Assembly: GCA_964622325.1 (NCBI GenBank)
Contig: CAZUOJ010000026.1
Coordinates: 1-35,838, forward strand
Direction: 5' to 3'
DNA length: 35,838 nucleotides
DNA from: JAJFUB01 sp964622325
Lineage (GTDB): Bacteria; Armatimonadota; Zipacnadia; Zipacnadales; UBA11051
Shown piece after piece: positions 17,012 to 25,974 of this stretch. Numbering within the stretch: position 1 is the stretch's first letter; the number at the start of each line of letters is the position of its first letter. The notes under the pieces are model-generated. The model did not search any database. It was not told the origin of the DNA and worked only from the letters and a program-made list of their open reading frames with translations. The position numbers were made by a program, and so were the translations under genes.

Positions 17012-18363
17012 TCCGGACAATTTCCTCTCCGCACAGAAAAAGCGGCGCCGGCGCCGATGTCCGCCGCACAATCTTGTATGTGCTTCACAAGCCTCTCGGG
17101 CCCGTTGGGCTCTGTCACGCCTTTGAGGGCCGAAAGCAATGGCTCCGTCTGGGGCCCAAGCAATGGCGCCACTAAGCGCCTGAATTTCGCTTCCAATTCT
17201 TCCTCCGAAAGCGCCAGATGCGGATCGCCACGGGCGGCTGTGACGGGGCTGCGCAAAATCTGCCCCTGCCTTGTGTGCACTTCCAGCCACGCCAGGCATT
17301 CCGCCGGAAAACGCTCCTGCAATGCCGGATCGACAATCAGGGAAATTTGTTGCGCCAGCCGCTGCGCTGACGCATCCTGTAAAGCGCCCTGACAAATATG
17401 CTCGACGCTTACATCGCCGTACAAAAAAGCCATTGCCACAGGCCACACAACGCTGTATTGCGCTTCCTCCTCATTAGTGGGCAGCCCCGCATACAATTGC
17501 GTGGCCTCGCGGACTGTATGCACGACAACGCGTGCAATCTCCGTCGCCTGCAGCCCATGTTGAGCACACAAAGCTAAGGCCGCTTCCACTGCCGGCTGCG
17601 CCCAGCGGCAACAGGCATAGGGCTTGAAATACAAATCCAGAAGACGCCATTTTTCTCCTAAATCGGCAATCAAATCCTGATTAGCCGCATCCGCAAACAG
17701 GCTGGGATTGCCGGTAAAGCCCCGGGCGGCTAATTCTACGGCACAGGCGCCCGCAAAGGCTCCCCAGCCTATCCCGTCTTTTGTCATCCCGGGCGCCCCT
17801 AAACAACGCTCGATCGGCGCTAAAGTGGCATGATATTCCGCCAGCCCCAGGGCATGCCCCATCTGGGGGGCAGATAAGCCTCTCAGTCGCCCCACGCAGG
17901 CGGCAGTGCCGAGCGCCCCCCAGGAGCCAGAAGCATGATAATGATGATAGGTGCGATGCGTCGCCACGGCGGCGCGCAGGGCAATCTCATAGCCCACAGC
18001 AATGGCCGCTAACAAATCCTCTGCCCCCCACGCCTCGGCGGCATTGATGGCCGGCATAATCACAAACGCGCCCGGATGGCCCTTCGCCAGCCGATAGCCG
18101 TCATCAAAATCCCACGCATTCGCCGCCACGGCATTGGCGAATATTGCCGGCGGCACTGCCAGCTGCTGCCCTGTGGCCAGCATTGTGGCGGGGCCCGGAC
18201 GGCCTATGGAGGCCGCAAAATCCGCCGCAATACGGGCGGAGGCAGATACGCTGCCCGCAAGAGCGACGCCTATTCCGTCTAATATGCAGCGCCGGAGCTG
18301 ATGTTGCGCTTCGGGGGGAATTTCAGTGGCTGTGAGGCTGACAATCCATTCACGAACATTCAT
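17008..18363 (-). CDS. MmgE/PrpD-family protein
   Basis: The 451-residue protein covers the whole MmgE/PrpD family (2-methylcitrate dehydratase, cis-aconitate decarboxylase, iminodisuccinate epimerase). It has an N-terminal helical domain with DGIGVALAGS, NAWDFDDGY and KGHPGAFV, a lid region FKPYACCRWAQPA, and a C-terminal alpha/beta part. The family acts on the C-H next to a carboxylate, so the substrate is probably a carboxylic acid; which of the reactions occurs cannot be told. ATGA overlaps link it to the methyltransferase genes on both sides (18360-18363 and 17008-17011), so all three are probably translated together in fixed ratio. A plausible role is processing the carboxylate left after demethylation, but that is inference. 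Confidence 0.87.
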   Translation of the reverse strand: MNVREWIVSLTATEIPPEAQHQLRRCILDGIGVALAGSVSASARIAADFAASIGRPGPATMLATGQQLAVPPAIFANAVAANAWDFDDGYRLAKGHPGAFVIMPAINAAEAWGAEDLLAAIAVGYEIALRAAVATHRTYHHYHASGSWGALGTAACVGRLRGLSAPQMGHALGLAEYHATLAPIERCLGAPGMTKDGIGWGAFAGACAVELAARGFTGNPSLFADAANQDLIADLGEKWRLLDLYFKPYACCRWAQPAVEAALALCAQHGLQATEIARVVVHTVREATQLYAGLPTNEEEAQYSVVWPVAMAFLYGDVSVEHICQGALQDASAQRLAQQISLIVDPALQERFPAECLAWLEVHTRQGQILRSPVTAARGDPHLALSEEELEAKFRRLVAPLLGPQTEPLLSALKGVTEPNGPERLVKHIQDCAADIGAGAAFSVRRGNCPE

Positions 18364-19784
18364 AACAAAATCTCAAATTCCTGCCGAATGGCGCGATCTA
18401 TATCTTCAGGCAGGCCAGGCGGCTGGGCTTTGGCCAGAATCTCCTGCGCTTTCTGCCGCGCCCGCTCCACAATGGAAACATCCTCTTCCGTTTCGTTTGC
18501 CGGATAATGATGGTTCTGCAGCAGGCTATCGAAAAATCGTTCAGTCCGCAGATATTTGAGCGTCAGCTCGTCCATCAAGAAGTGCCCGCCCGGCCCGACG
18601 CTGGCAATGCTGTCCACGGCCAATTTTTCCTCGTCCACTTCTATGCCCCGGGCCGCCCGCAAAGCCATCCCCAGAATCTCATTATCGATTACATATTGCG
18701 CATAGCTGGCCGCGCGCATGGAATGGAGCATCCCGGCCGCATGATGGATAAAGTTGCCTCCTGCCAGCACGGTTTGCAACACGGAGAAGGCTTTCTCAAT
18801 GCCCGCCTGAATATCGGCGGTGCAGGCTTCTGTCAGGCCCGCCGAATTGTATATGGGCAGGCCCCGCGCCCGGGCTAATTGCACGACAGCCGCGTTCAGC
18901 ATCCCGAATTCAATGGCCCCGCCCACATAGCCCCCGCTGCGCATATCTGCCAGTGACGGCACAGCCCCATAGATGACGGGCGCGCCCGGGGATACGATTT
19001 GCGTCAGCACAATGCCTGACAGCAGCTCCGCATGTGTTTGCACGAGAATGCCGGCCAGTGTGTAGGGGGCGGTGGTGCCGGCCATCGGGGCAGTGGATAG
19101 CACTACTGGCAGGCGATGCCGAACGATTTCCAGCAAAATTTCGGTTGTGGGAATATCCAGTCGCAGCGGCGAAATCATCCAGCAACAGATGAAGGACAAA
19201 AGGGGGCACTGGGACAAGGCCTCTTCGCCCCCACAGATCAGCGCCCCTAGCTTGAGGACGGCGCGCAGCCCTTCAAGCGAACGCACTGCCCCCATCACAT
19301 GCTTCGTCGTATGGGACAGCCCCGCATAATATTTGTTCACATCCACAAGCTCAGCCGGCACATCAGTGGGCTCACAGGGCCGCAAATAAAAATGAATATG
19401 CTCCAGATTTTCCACAAGCAAGGCGAGCTTCGCAATATCCCGCAGCAACGGCGGCCGCGGCTTATTTGTCTCCAGATCAATAATTTCCAGGGCCGCACCC
19501 CCTGTGCCCGCATACACATTTGTATCGTACAGCTCCAGATGACGGCCCGGCTGGCGGCCACAAAGCCGCACTTTGCGCGGCGCCTGCGCCACATAGGTCT
19601 CGACGAGCGGCCGTGGCAAATACACGCGGGAGCCGCGCACACGCGCCCCAGCCTCCTGATACAGGATGCGCATGTAGGGCTCCCCCACCTCTATCCCTAC
19701 CTCCTCCAGAACCCGAAACGCCGCTTCCTCGATCGCCGCCACTTCTTCTTGCGTCAACGGCTTATATAAAGGCAACTTGGTCAC
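18360..19784 (-). CDS. MttB-superfamily methyltransferase, non-pyrrolysine type (paralogue 1)
   Basis: The 474-residue protein starts at GTG 19784 with AAGAG about 6 nt upstream. It is the first gene of the coupled trio. It shows the family layout: GTGGAALEIIDLETNKPR, SHTTKHVMGAVRS, TAPYTLAGILVQTHAELLSG and VIYGAVPSLADMRSGG, then ADIQAGIEKAFSVLQTVLAG. Compared with paralogue 2 the segment around the pyrrolysine-equivalent site differs (GLTEACTADIQ against GTSDAKIPDAQ), which suggests a different substrate. There is no in-frame amber codon. Overall identity between the two looks moderate, so they are old paralogues rather than a recent duplication. The role as corrinoid-dependent demethylase is from family knowledge; lack of a nearby corrinoid protein leaves it open. 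Confidence 0.86.
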   Translation of the reverse strand: MTKLPLYKPLTQEEVAAIEEAAFRVLEEVGIEVGEPYMRILYQEAGARVRGSRVYLPRPLVETYVAQAPRKVRLCGRQPGRHLELYDTNVYAGTGGAALEIIDLETNKPRPPLLRDIAKLALLVENLEHIHFYLRPCEPTDVPAELVDVNKYYAGLSHTTKHVMGAVRSLEGLRAVLKLGALICGGEEALSQCPLLSFICCWMISPLRLDIPTTEILLEIVRHRLPVVLSTAPMAGTTAPYTLAGILVQTHAELLSGIVLTQIVSPGAPVIYGAVPSLADMRSGGYVGGAIEFGMLNAAVVQLARARGLPIYNSAGLTEACTADIQAGIEKAFSVLQTVLAGGNFIHHAAGMLHSMRAASYAQYVIDNEILGMALRAARGIEVDEEKLAVDSIASVGPGGHFLMDELTLKYLRTERFFDSLLQNHHYPANETEEDVSIVERARQKAQEILAKAQPPGLPEDIDRAIRQEFEILL

Positions 19785-20028
19785 AGTAAGCTCTTTGATC
19801 CCAATAATCCCGGAATGTATTATTTTTAAAAATCATAGCTGGAAAAGATCATTGCCAAAAATAACATATTTTAGCCGTACATGTTCTCCATTCAATATCA
19901 GGCTACGACCCCATGGCCTGCAATGGGATGAGCAAAATCCCTAATCCCTAGCCCCAAATCCTACTTCCAGCGGCTATTTCTTTATTATAAGAGCCGTTCA
20001 AAATAATTTTGCCCGTTATATCTGACTT
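19785..20028 (-). other. 244-bp gap upstream of the MttB operon
   Basis: There is no gene here. Besides the candidate promoter it holds CAAAAT/ATTTTG symmetry just after the pseudopilin stop (a poor terminator) and a G-rich stretch on the - strand with a GGGATTA-like repeat (about 19937-19955). Confidence 0.5.
19832..19858 (-). promoter_or_regulatory. Candidate promoter of the MttB-MmgE-MttB operon
   Basis: Read on the - strand, TTGGCA (19858-19853) and TATGAT (19837-19832) are 15 nt apart, which is short. A leader of about 40 nt would follow before GTG 19784. The region is AT-rich and no better pair was found. Confidence 0.35.
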
Positions 20029-20670
<642 letters not shown>

Positions 20671-20740
20671 CGCTTTTCTCCTTCCTGTGCATTTTCATTT
20701 TTTAAAAATACGATATGGCCCACTGGCCAAGAACAAATTT

Positions 20741-21352
20741 TCACCAGTATCCCATATAAAAATTCGACGCCAACAAGATATTGCGGGGCAACCATTTGGC
20801 ATGGCCGTCCACATAATTCAAATTGGCACCGTCATTGTGTCGTATGGCGCAAATAGAGGACATCACTGAACTCCACCGCGGCGCCCCCCACACTTGATTG
20901 CTGGCTCTTCCATCCAAAAGCAAAGGCGTTTCCGCAGGGCGTTGGATTGAAGCAAGGCTAAGCGTATTGTCAAATACATTCGTATTATGGGTGTAGCTCT
21001 GCTGCCATTGACTTCTGTAATTGTAATAGACAGTTTCATAAGCGCAATCACAAACTTCATCTGAAGGACATTTCCAGATCCCAGCATTCTTGATGTAAGG
21101 CATAAAAAGATGATAGCCAAAGGTATGGGGTGGATTGACCCTGATCCAGGCGTGCCATTGACTGGGCATCACTTCATCATAGTCCTGAACATAACTTTGC
21201 ACCGCCAGCGCCAGTTGTTTCAGGTTGCTCAAACAACTGGATTGCTTGGCCTTTTCGCGCGCCCGCTCCAGCACGGGAAACAGGATCGCCGCCAGTATGG
21301 CGATGATCGCAACAACGACTAACAGCTCAATAAGCGTGAACCCTCGGCGCAT
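20741..21352 (-). CDS. DUF1559-type pseudopilin (paralogue of the downstream gene)
   Basis: The 203-residue protein has the same prepilin start MRRG|FTLIELLVVVAII, helix end (ILAAILFPVLERAREKAKQ) and C-terminal motif (RHNDGANLNYVDGHAKWL, H-X9-DG) as its neighbour, and both end near NFYMGY. The middle part differs more. It is the first gene after a strong promoter with a leader of about 165 nt; AAAGGGG lies before the ATG. Predicted operators in the leader suggest control by the adjacent LacI-family protein. With the second copy it may form a heteromeric pseudopilus or a surface coat; this is inference. Confidence 0.9.
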   Translation of the reverse strand: MRRGFTLIELLVVVAIIAILAAILFPVLERAREKAKQSSCLSNLKQLALAVQSYVQDYDEVMPSQWHAWIRVNPPHTFGYHLFMPYIKNAGIWKCPSDEVCDCAYETVYYNYRSQWQQSYTHNTNVFDNTLSLASIQRPAETPLLLDGRASNQVWGAPRWSSVMSSICAIRHNDGANLNYVDGHAKWLPRNILLASNFYMGYW

Positions 21353-21408
21353 AAGAGCACCCCTTTCTGTGGAAAAGATTTTGGTCCTTCCGAAAATAGA
21401 GGATCGCA

Positions 21409-21422
21409 GCCGCTTTCGCGGC
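21409..21422 (-). repeat. Stable GAAA-tetraloop hairpin in the pseudopilin leader
   Basis: In the transcript GCCGC and GCGGC pair around a GAAA loop, about 60 nt before the start codon. This is a very stable small hairpin and could protect the mRNA or be part of a larger leader structure. Confidence 0.45.
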
Positions 21423-21461
21423 CAGCCTGAGGTGGCGAGGGGGATTGAGAATGGGCATCTT

Positions 21462-21477
21462 GGAAAAACGATTATCC
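21462..21477. promoter_or_regulatory. LacI-family-like operator in the pseudopilin leader (site 2)
   Basis: The 16-bp site follows the palindromic pattern GGAwAAwCGwTTwTCC with the central CG usual for LacI-family operators. It lies about 45 bp downstream of the predicted transcription start. Confidence 0.45.
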
Positions 21478-21505
21478 AATTGGGTAAAAATAATAATAGC
21501 CTTGA

Positions 21506-21518
21506 GATAAACGTTATC
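21506..21518. promoter_or_regulatory. LacI-family-like operator at the pseudopilin transcription start (site 1)
   Basis: GATAA and TTATC flank ACG, an exact inverted repeat with a central CG. It begins about 7 bp after the -10 box, so a bound repressor would block initiation. It shares AAACG...TTATCC with site 2. Confidence 0.45.
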
Positions 21519-21524
21519 CCTTCT

Positions 21525-21553
21525 TCTATATCATCCGTCTAATACTTTGTCAA
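21525..21553 (-). promoter_or_regulatory. Strong sigma-70-type promoter for the pseudopilin pair
   Basis: On the - strand a perfect TTGACA (21553-21548) is followed after exactly 17 nt by TATAGA (21530-21525). Transcription should start near 21518 and run into the pseudopilin at 21352. Confidence 0.7.
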
Positions 21554-21587
21554 GACATATTTTTAATTTTTTTAATTCTTTCTTAAT

Positions 21588-21608
21588 GGGCGCCCAATTC
21601 GTGCGCCC
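21588..21608. repeat. GC-rich inverted repeat after the LacI-family gene
   Basis: GGGCGC and GCGCCC flank a 9-nt loop. There is no T-tract after it on the - strand, so it is not a clear terminator on its own. Confidence 0.35.
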
Positions 21609-21614
21609 CCGCCG

Positions 21615-21638
21615 CCCCAAAAAAGAAAAGGCTCTTTT
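21615..21638 (-). terminator. Weak terminator candidate after the LacI-family gene
   Basis: AAAAG-AGC-CTTTT followed by CTTTTTT begins at the stop codon. The stem is short and AT-rich; it may act together with the GC-rich inverted repeat just downstream. Confidence 0.35.
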
Positions 21639-22698
21639 ATTCCTGAAAATAAATTTCGGAGAGAGAATTTTCCCCCTCCTCAAAGTTGCTGCGTAGGACG
21701 AGGGAGGGCTGGACGAGGATTTCGGGGGGAGGCATTTTGCCTTCAGCCAGATAATGATACAGCGCCTGCAGCGCCAGGCGGCCCTGTAACACGGTGTTCT
21801 GATTGAAGCTCACATGCACCACGCCGCGCTCCATAAAAGCGCGCAGGCGGGGAAAAATGCCCGTCCCAATCACTTTAACTTGGGGATGCAAACGATGTTC
21901 CCAGAGATATCGGCAAAAAGCCACGGAATTCTCTGTCGCCACATATACGCCCCCCGGAATATCCGTTGGCGTAAAAAGCTGCCGGGCGACTTTATAGCCG
22001 CCTTCCAGCGCCGCGCCGACTTCATAGATGCCCATAAATGGCAGCCCCCATTGCTCGGCGCCCGCAACAAACCCTTCAATTTTTTCCTGAAAGGTCATCA
22101 AATCCTGCCGTTCCACAATGATGGCGACAGGCTCGTCAGGGCCTGATAACAAAGCCAACAGCTCGGCCGCCATTTGCCCGCAGCGCCGCCCATCCAGCCG
22201 CACACTCGTCAGCCGGGGACTATCCGGATCTTCTGTGCCGACAAACACGACGGGCAGCTTTTCCTGCGCCAGCCGCTGCCAGATTTCCCGGACAGCGGGC
22301 GAGGGGAAAGTGCGCAACACGAGCACACCGCTCAGCTTCTCAGCCAGAATGCCTTCGATCGCCTGCCGCAATTGTGTCGGCTCCGGCGCCCCGGGCACCG
22401 CGAAAAAGCGCAGGCCGATTTTGTGGTCGCGCAATTGCCCCCAGCCTTCCCGAATGCCCTGGATAAAGGGCGCATAATACCGGCGCCAGCTGCTGGGATG
22501 GATAACGCCAATGACGAGGGGCTTGCGCACCAGCGCCTGCGCCAGCCGATTGGGCTGATAGCCCCGCTTCTGCACGATGGCCAAAATCCGCTGGCGCGTC
22601 TCTTCGCTAATCTTGGGCTTGCCATAGAGCGCCTTATTCACTGTGCATACAGAAACGCCCGCCTCGGCAGCTATATCCTTAATCGTAACGCGTTTCAT
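21637..22698 (-). CDS. LacI/GalR-family transcriptional regulator
   Basis: The 353-residue protein has the classic N-terminal helix-turn-helix (VTIKDIAAEAGVSVCTVNKAL, residues 4-24), hinge (GYQPNRLAQALV) and a periplasmic-binding-like sugar sensor domain (VIGVIHPS, VLVLRTFPS, LPVVFVGTED). TVNKAL replaces the usual TVSRVL/TVSKAL, and the recognition helix begins V-C, which would set its own operator preference. Its start at ATG 22698 has GGAGAG upstream and a good promoter. It is divergent from the GH42-like gene and upstream of the pseudopilins. Palindromes with central CG are found by its own promoter and in the pseudopilin leader, so it probably controls itself, the glycosidase and the pseudopilins in response to a sugar. 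Confidence 0.92.
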   Translation of the reverse strand: MKRVTIKDIAAEAGVSVCTVNKALYGKPKISEETRQRILAIVQKRGYQPNRLAQALVRKPLVIGVIHPSSWRRYYAPFIQGIREGWGQLRDHKIGLRFFAVPGAPEPTQLRQAIEGILAEKLSGVLVLRTFPSPAVREIWQRLAQEKLPVVFVGTEDPDSPRLTSVRLDGRRCGQMAAELLALLSGPDEPVAIIVERQDLMTFQEKIEGFVAGAEQWGLPFMGIYEVGAALEGGYKVARQLFTPTDIPGGVYVATENSVAFCRYLWEHRLHPQVKVIGTGIFPRLRAFMERGVVHVSFNQNTVLQGRLALQALYHYLAEGKMPPPEILVQPSLVLRSNFEEGENSLSEIYFQE

Positions 22699-22718
22699 TG
22701 TAACTCTCTCTCCTATGT

Positions 22719-22747
22719 ATCTTATGGCGGAGCGAAAAAGCCGTCAA
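22719..22747 (-). promoter_or_regulatory. Promoter of the LacI-family gene
   Basis: On the - strand TTGACG (22747-22742) and TAAGAT (22724-22719) are exactly 17 nt apart, giving a short leader of about 15 nt before ATG 22698. Confidence 0.65.
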
Positions 22748-22751
22748 TAGC

Positions 22752-22767
22752 GAAAAAAACGTTTTTC
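22752..22767. promoter_or_regulatory. LacI-family-like operator between divergent regulator and GH42-like genes
   Basis: GAAAAA and TTTTTC form a perfect inverted repeat around AACG. It lies 5 bp upstream of the -35 box of the regulator gene, in the shared region with the divergent glycosidase gene, where it could serve both. Confidence 0.5.
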
Positions 22768-22932
22768 TGCGATTTTTGAAGATTTTTATCAAAGCGCCTG
22801 GCCCCACGCGTAAACATCATGAGGCTGGAAAAAATTATCCCGCACAAGGATTGTAGGACTGCGAAAAAGAATAAAGGGAAAATATCCCTCTTTTTAACAA
22901 GAGCAGACAATTTTGCCATGGGGAGAAAAATT

Positions 22933-25479
22933 ATGGCACGCATATTATTAGGCCTTTTTCTCTGTCTCTGGGCAGGCGGGGGCTGGGCGGCAGTTGTCGT
23001 GCGCGTGCAAAACACGCCGGGGGGCCCGCAGATTTTTGTCAATGGCCAGCCTGTGCCGCCGCGCTTTTTCTGGGGCACGATGAATAACAGCTCTGTATCG
23101 CTCACGCCGGAATGGCAAAATATTTCCTTTGAAGTTATGCCGGGGCCTGTGGATGGCACCGGGACCTTGCATTTTCGCTTTGCCCCACAGCCGGCGGAAA
23201 TCTGGCTGGCCGAAGTGCGCATTCAGGACGCCCAAACCGGCGAGGATATTTTCCCGGTCGACAGCTTTGCCACGGCGGAAAACCTTGAACGCGTATGGAG
23301 CGTCTGGCCGCCCGGAGAGGCCAATACCGTGGGCCAGTGGGAGATCGCTGACGGCGCCCTTCATATCACGCTGCGCCAGCCGCCGCAGGGCCCCTGGCCC
23401 GATTTTCACTTTTATAGCCGCGCGCGCCTGAGCTTTGCCGCAGGGCGCGTTTATCGGGTGAGCTTGCGCGCACGATCGCAGCCAGCGACAGTCCTTCGGC
23501 CGCAACTGTATAATGTACAGGGTGGCGTATGGAATTATGTGGGCTGGCAGTTGGGGCCCCTGTTGCAACAAGTCGCGTTAGCCCGCGACGCCGGCGTGCA
23601 TTTCGTTTCTTTTTCGGCGCCGAATTGCTGGAATGAGCCGGAAAAGCCCCAGGATTGGCGGCCTTTAGACACCTTATGCCGCCAGATTATCGCCGTCAAT
23701 CCCCGCGCCTTGCTTGTGCCTCGTGTGAGCGCGAATGCGCCCAGCTGGTGGCTGCAGCGCCATCCCGAAGCGCGGATGATTTTTGACGAAACAATCGTGG
23801 ATGAACATCATGCCTCCGTTTCAGACAGACGCTATCGCGCCGCCGCATGCGCCCATCTGGAGAAGCTCTGTCGGCATTTGATGGAGGCGTTTCCCGATAA
23901 TTTTGCCGGGATCCATCCTTGCGGCCAGCATACAGGCGAATGGTTTTACGAGCGCTCCTGGACAAATCAAGTCAGCGGCTACGATCCGGCGACAAGAGCG
24001 GCTTTTCGCGAATGGCTGCAGGCGCAGGGCGATCCGCACGCCGCGACAGCGGAGCCGCCTAAGCCCGAAGAGCGCCGCGCCCATCCCTACGGCCTGTTGC
24101 GCGATCCTGCCCAGGAGCGGCGGCTGATCGATTTCGCCCGCTTTCAGCAGGAAGAGATGGCCAGCTTTGTGACGGAAATGGCGGCAGCCTGCCGACGCGG
24201 AACGAACGGCGAAAAGCTCGTTATCTTCTTTTACGGCTATTTGTTTGAATTTCCGCCGCTTGCCACAGGCGCCCCCACCAGCGGCCATTATGCCCTGTCC
24301 AAAGTTTTGGCCAGCCGCGATATTGACATTTTGTGCTCGCCTATTTCCTACACAGATCGGGATTGGCTGGGCACTGCGCCCTGCATGAGCGCGGCGGAAA
24401 GCGTGATGCAGGCCGGGATTTTGTGGCTCAACGAGGATGATTCGCGCACATTTTTAGACACGCGTCGGGAAGAACATGTCCAGGAAGGCGGGCTTGTGGA
24501 TTTGTTGCAGACGCAACAAGTGATGCTGCGCAATACGGCGCAGGAAGCCTTGCGGGGCTTCGGCTGCTGGTGGATGGATTTGCCCGGCACAGGCTGGTTT
24601 AACGATGCCCGTATCTGGGAAGTGATGACATGGCTGCGGCCTGTAGATGGGGCATTGGCGCGGCGCCAAAAGCCCTTTACGCCGGATATTGCGGCGATTG
24701 TGGATGAAGATAGCATGTGTCATTTGCCCGGCGGTTCCGCCGCGATGGCGCGTCCGCTCATCTATGAGGGGCGGGCGGCGCTGGGGCGTTCGGGCGCGCC
24801 GTATGGGCAATACATTCTGGAGGATGTGCTGGCGGGCAAAGTCCCGGCGCGGCTGAAAATTTTTCTTTCGGCCTGGGCACTGTCGCCGCAGAAGCGGGCA
24901 CAGCTCCTGGCGTGCCGCCAGCCCCAAGAAGTGCGCGTATGGTGCTACGCGCCCGGCTATATCTATCCGGATCGAAGGGACGCGGCGGGAATTAAAGAGC
25001 TGACGGGCTTTTCCGCCCGGGAAATAGGGCTTCCCACAGTAAGCGTCGAGCCCACAGAGGCGGGCCGCCAGGCAGGCCTCCAGGAGGGCTGGCAAATCCC
25101 CGGCCCAATTCAGCCGCTTTTTGCCGTGGAGGCAGCGCCGGCCGAAACATGGGCGCGCTATCCGGATGGCTCGCCAGCAGTGGCCGTGCGCCGCTCGCCG
25201 GAAGGGATTGATGTCTTCGTCGGCATCCCGAAATTGACGCCGGAGCTGGTGCGGGCACTGGCAAAACTGGCAGGCGTCCATATTTTCACAGAGGATAATT
25301 CGCCGGTGTGGGCCACAGAGGAATATATTTCGTTGCAGGCGCATAAAGAAGGGCCTGTGCTTGTGAATACAGGAAGCGCAAGGCCTGTCGTGGACGCCCT
25401 GAACGGAATGACTCTCGGGACAGGGCCTCTTGTGCGCCTGCAAATGAAACAGGGCGAAGTCCGCGTGCTGCGTTATTAG
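22933..25479 (+). CDS. Secreted GH42-like glycosidase
   Basis: I place the start at ATG 22933 (848 residues): GGGGAG lies 7 nt upstream and a signal peptide ending WAA|VVV follows; an open frame from 22819 would add 38 charged residues. Residues about 25-180 form a jelly-roll, CBM-like domain (VDSFATAENLERVW). The barrel follows, with LARDAGVHFVSFSAPNCWNEPE, then GQHTGEWFY (E336, likely acid/base) and ILWLNEDDSR (E501, likely nucleophile); the 165-residue spacing fits family 42 beta-galactosidase-like enzymes. A later region (GQYILEDVLAG...LSAWALSPQKRAQL) matches the trimerisation-type flavodoxin-like domain. The substrate is not readable. It is probably induced through the divergent LacI-family regulator. 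GGGA-AAATA-TCCC at 22876-22888 in the leader may be a further binding site. Confidence 0.85.
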   Translation: MARILLGLFLCLWAGGGWAAVVVRVQNTPGGPQIFVNGQPVPPRFFWGTMNNSSVSLTPEWQNISFEVMPGPVDGTGTLHFRFAPQPAEIWLAEVRIQDAQTGEDIFPVDSFATAENLERVWSVWPPGEANTVGQWEIADGALHITLRQPPQGPWPDFHFYSRARLSFAAGRVYRVSLRARSQPATVLRPQLYNVQGGVWNYVGWQLGPLLQQVALARDAGVHFVSFSAPNCWNEPEKPQDWRPLDTLCRQIIAVNPRALLVPRVSANAPSWWLQRHPEARMIFDETIVDEHHASVSDRRYRAAACAHLEKLCRHLMEAFPDNFAGIHPCGQHTGEWFYERSWTNQVSGYDPATRAAFREWLQAQGDPHAATAEPPKPEERRAHPYGLLRDPAQERRLIDFARFQQEEMASFVTEMAAACRRGTNGEKLVIFFYGYLFEFPPLATGAPTSGHYALSKVLASRDIDILCSPISYTDRDWLGTAPCMSAAESVMQAGILWLNEDDSRTFLDTRREEHVQEGGLVDLLQTQQVMLRNTAQEALRGFGCWWMDLPGTGWFNDARIWEVMTWLRPVDGALARRQKPFTPDIAAIVDEDSMCHLPGGSAAMARPLIYEGRAALGRSGAPYGQYILEDVLAGKVPARLKIFLSAWALSPQKRAQLLACRQPQEVRVWCYAPGYIYPDRRDAAGIKELTGFSAREIGLPTVSVEPTEAGRQAGLQEGWQIPGPIQPLFAVEAAPAETWARYPDGSPAVAVRRSPEGIDVFVGIPKLTPELVRALAKLAGVHIFTEDNSPVWATEEYISLQAHKEGPVLVNTGSARPVVDALNGMTLGTGPLVRLQMKQGEVRVLRY

Positions 25480-25571
25480 CGTCCCAGAAGGCTCGGCGCG
25501 ATTTTGAAAGGAGCGCAGATCAGCAGCAGGCTTGAAGACAAAAAAGAAAAGGCCTTGCAGGATCCCCGGCC

Positions 25572-25665
25572 CGCGTGGGGCGGGCGTCCCCGCCCGCCAC
25601 ATCTTTTTATCTGGCAGCTGAAAGCAGAAAAAAATAAGCACAGGCGAGGACGCCTGCGCCACGCG
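25572..25665. mobile_element. 94-bp MITE-like palindromic element, copy 1
   Basis: The ends are imperfect inverted repeats of 23 bp (20 matches): the left begins CGCGTGGGGCGGGCGTCC, and the right, read on the other strand, CGCGTGGCGCAGGCGTCC. Each end is itself a hairpin (GGCGGGC/GCCCGCC; GCACAGGC/GCCTGCGC with one mismatch). The 40-bp centre is AT-rich around CAGCTG. No coding capacity. Similar GC-rich dispersed palindromes are common in large environmental genomes. Confidence 0.65.
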
Positions 25666-25830
25666 TTCTTTTCTCATTGCCCACGCGTTATTTTCTTTTG
25701 AGCCTCGCAATTTTCTGTTGCGGCGCCACGCGTTATTTTTTTCGCGCCACGCGATTTTTGTTTGCGCCGACGACACGCGAATGTTTCATCACTGCCGCGC
25801 GAATTTTTCGCCTCGGCGCCGCGCATTGTC
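25660..25830. repeat. Degenerate tandem array, block 1 (about 8 units)
   Basis: The unit is GCGCCACGCG followed by about 12 bp of T-rich sequence. CACGCG-like cores start near 25660, 25682, 25704, 25727, 25748, 25774, 25796 and 25820, so spacing is 21-26 bp. The first core is the right tip of the 94-bp element. Confidence 0.65.
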
Positions 25831-25880
25831 TTTCTCCGCTTCTGGCGCCGGAAGCGCACGCTCCAGCTGCACGTCCTTTC

Positions 25881-25974
25881 CGCGTGGGGCGGGCGTCCCC
25901 GCCCGCCACATCTTTTTATCTGGCAGCTGAAAGCAGAAAAAAATAAGCGCAGGCGAGGACGCCTGCGCCACGCG
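25881..25974. mobile_element. 94-bp MITE-like palindromic element, copy 2
   Basis: It is identical to copy 1 except for one base, which makes the right hairpin perfect (GCGCAGGC/GCCTGCGC, loop GAGGAC). Same orientation, 309 bp downstream. The near identity contrasts with the degenerate array around it, so the copy is recent or is kept uniform. Confidence 0.65.

Noticed and set aside
17012..17446. Extended N-terminus of the second MttB-like protein
   Set aside because: The added 145 residues are Arg/Ala/Gly-rich and lie in a shadow frame of the MmgE/PrpD gene; the ATGA overlap gives the family-length start at 17011.
15521..19784. Pyrrolysine-containing trimethylamine methyltransferase
   Set aside because: Both MttB-like frames are continuous with no in-frame amber codon, so they are of the non-pyrrolysine type.
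19930..19960. G-quadruplex or telomere-like GGGATTA repeat
   Set aside because: Only about two short repeats with three clean G-runs; too little to support a structure.
24454..25776. 440-residue minus-strand frame
   Set aside because: It is antisense to the GH42-like gene, has a basic Cys/Arg/Pro-rich composition without domains, and the opposite strand is clearly coding.
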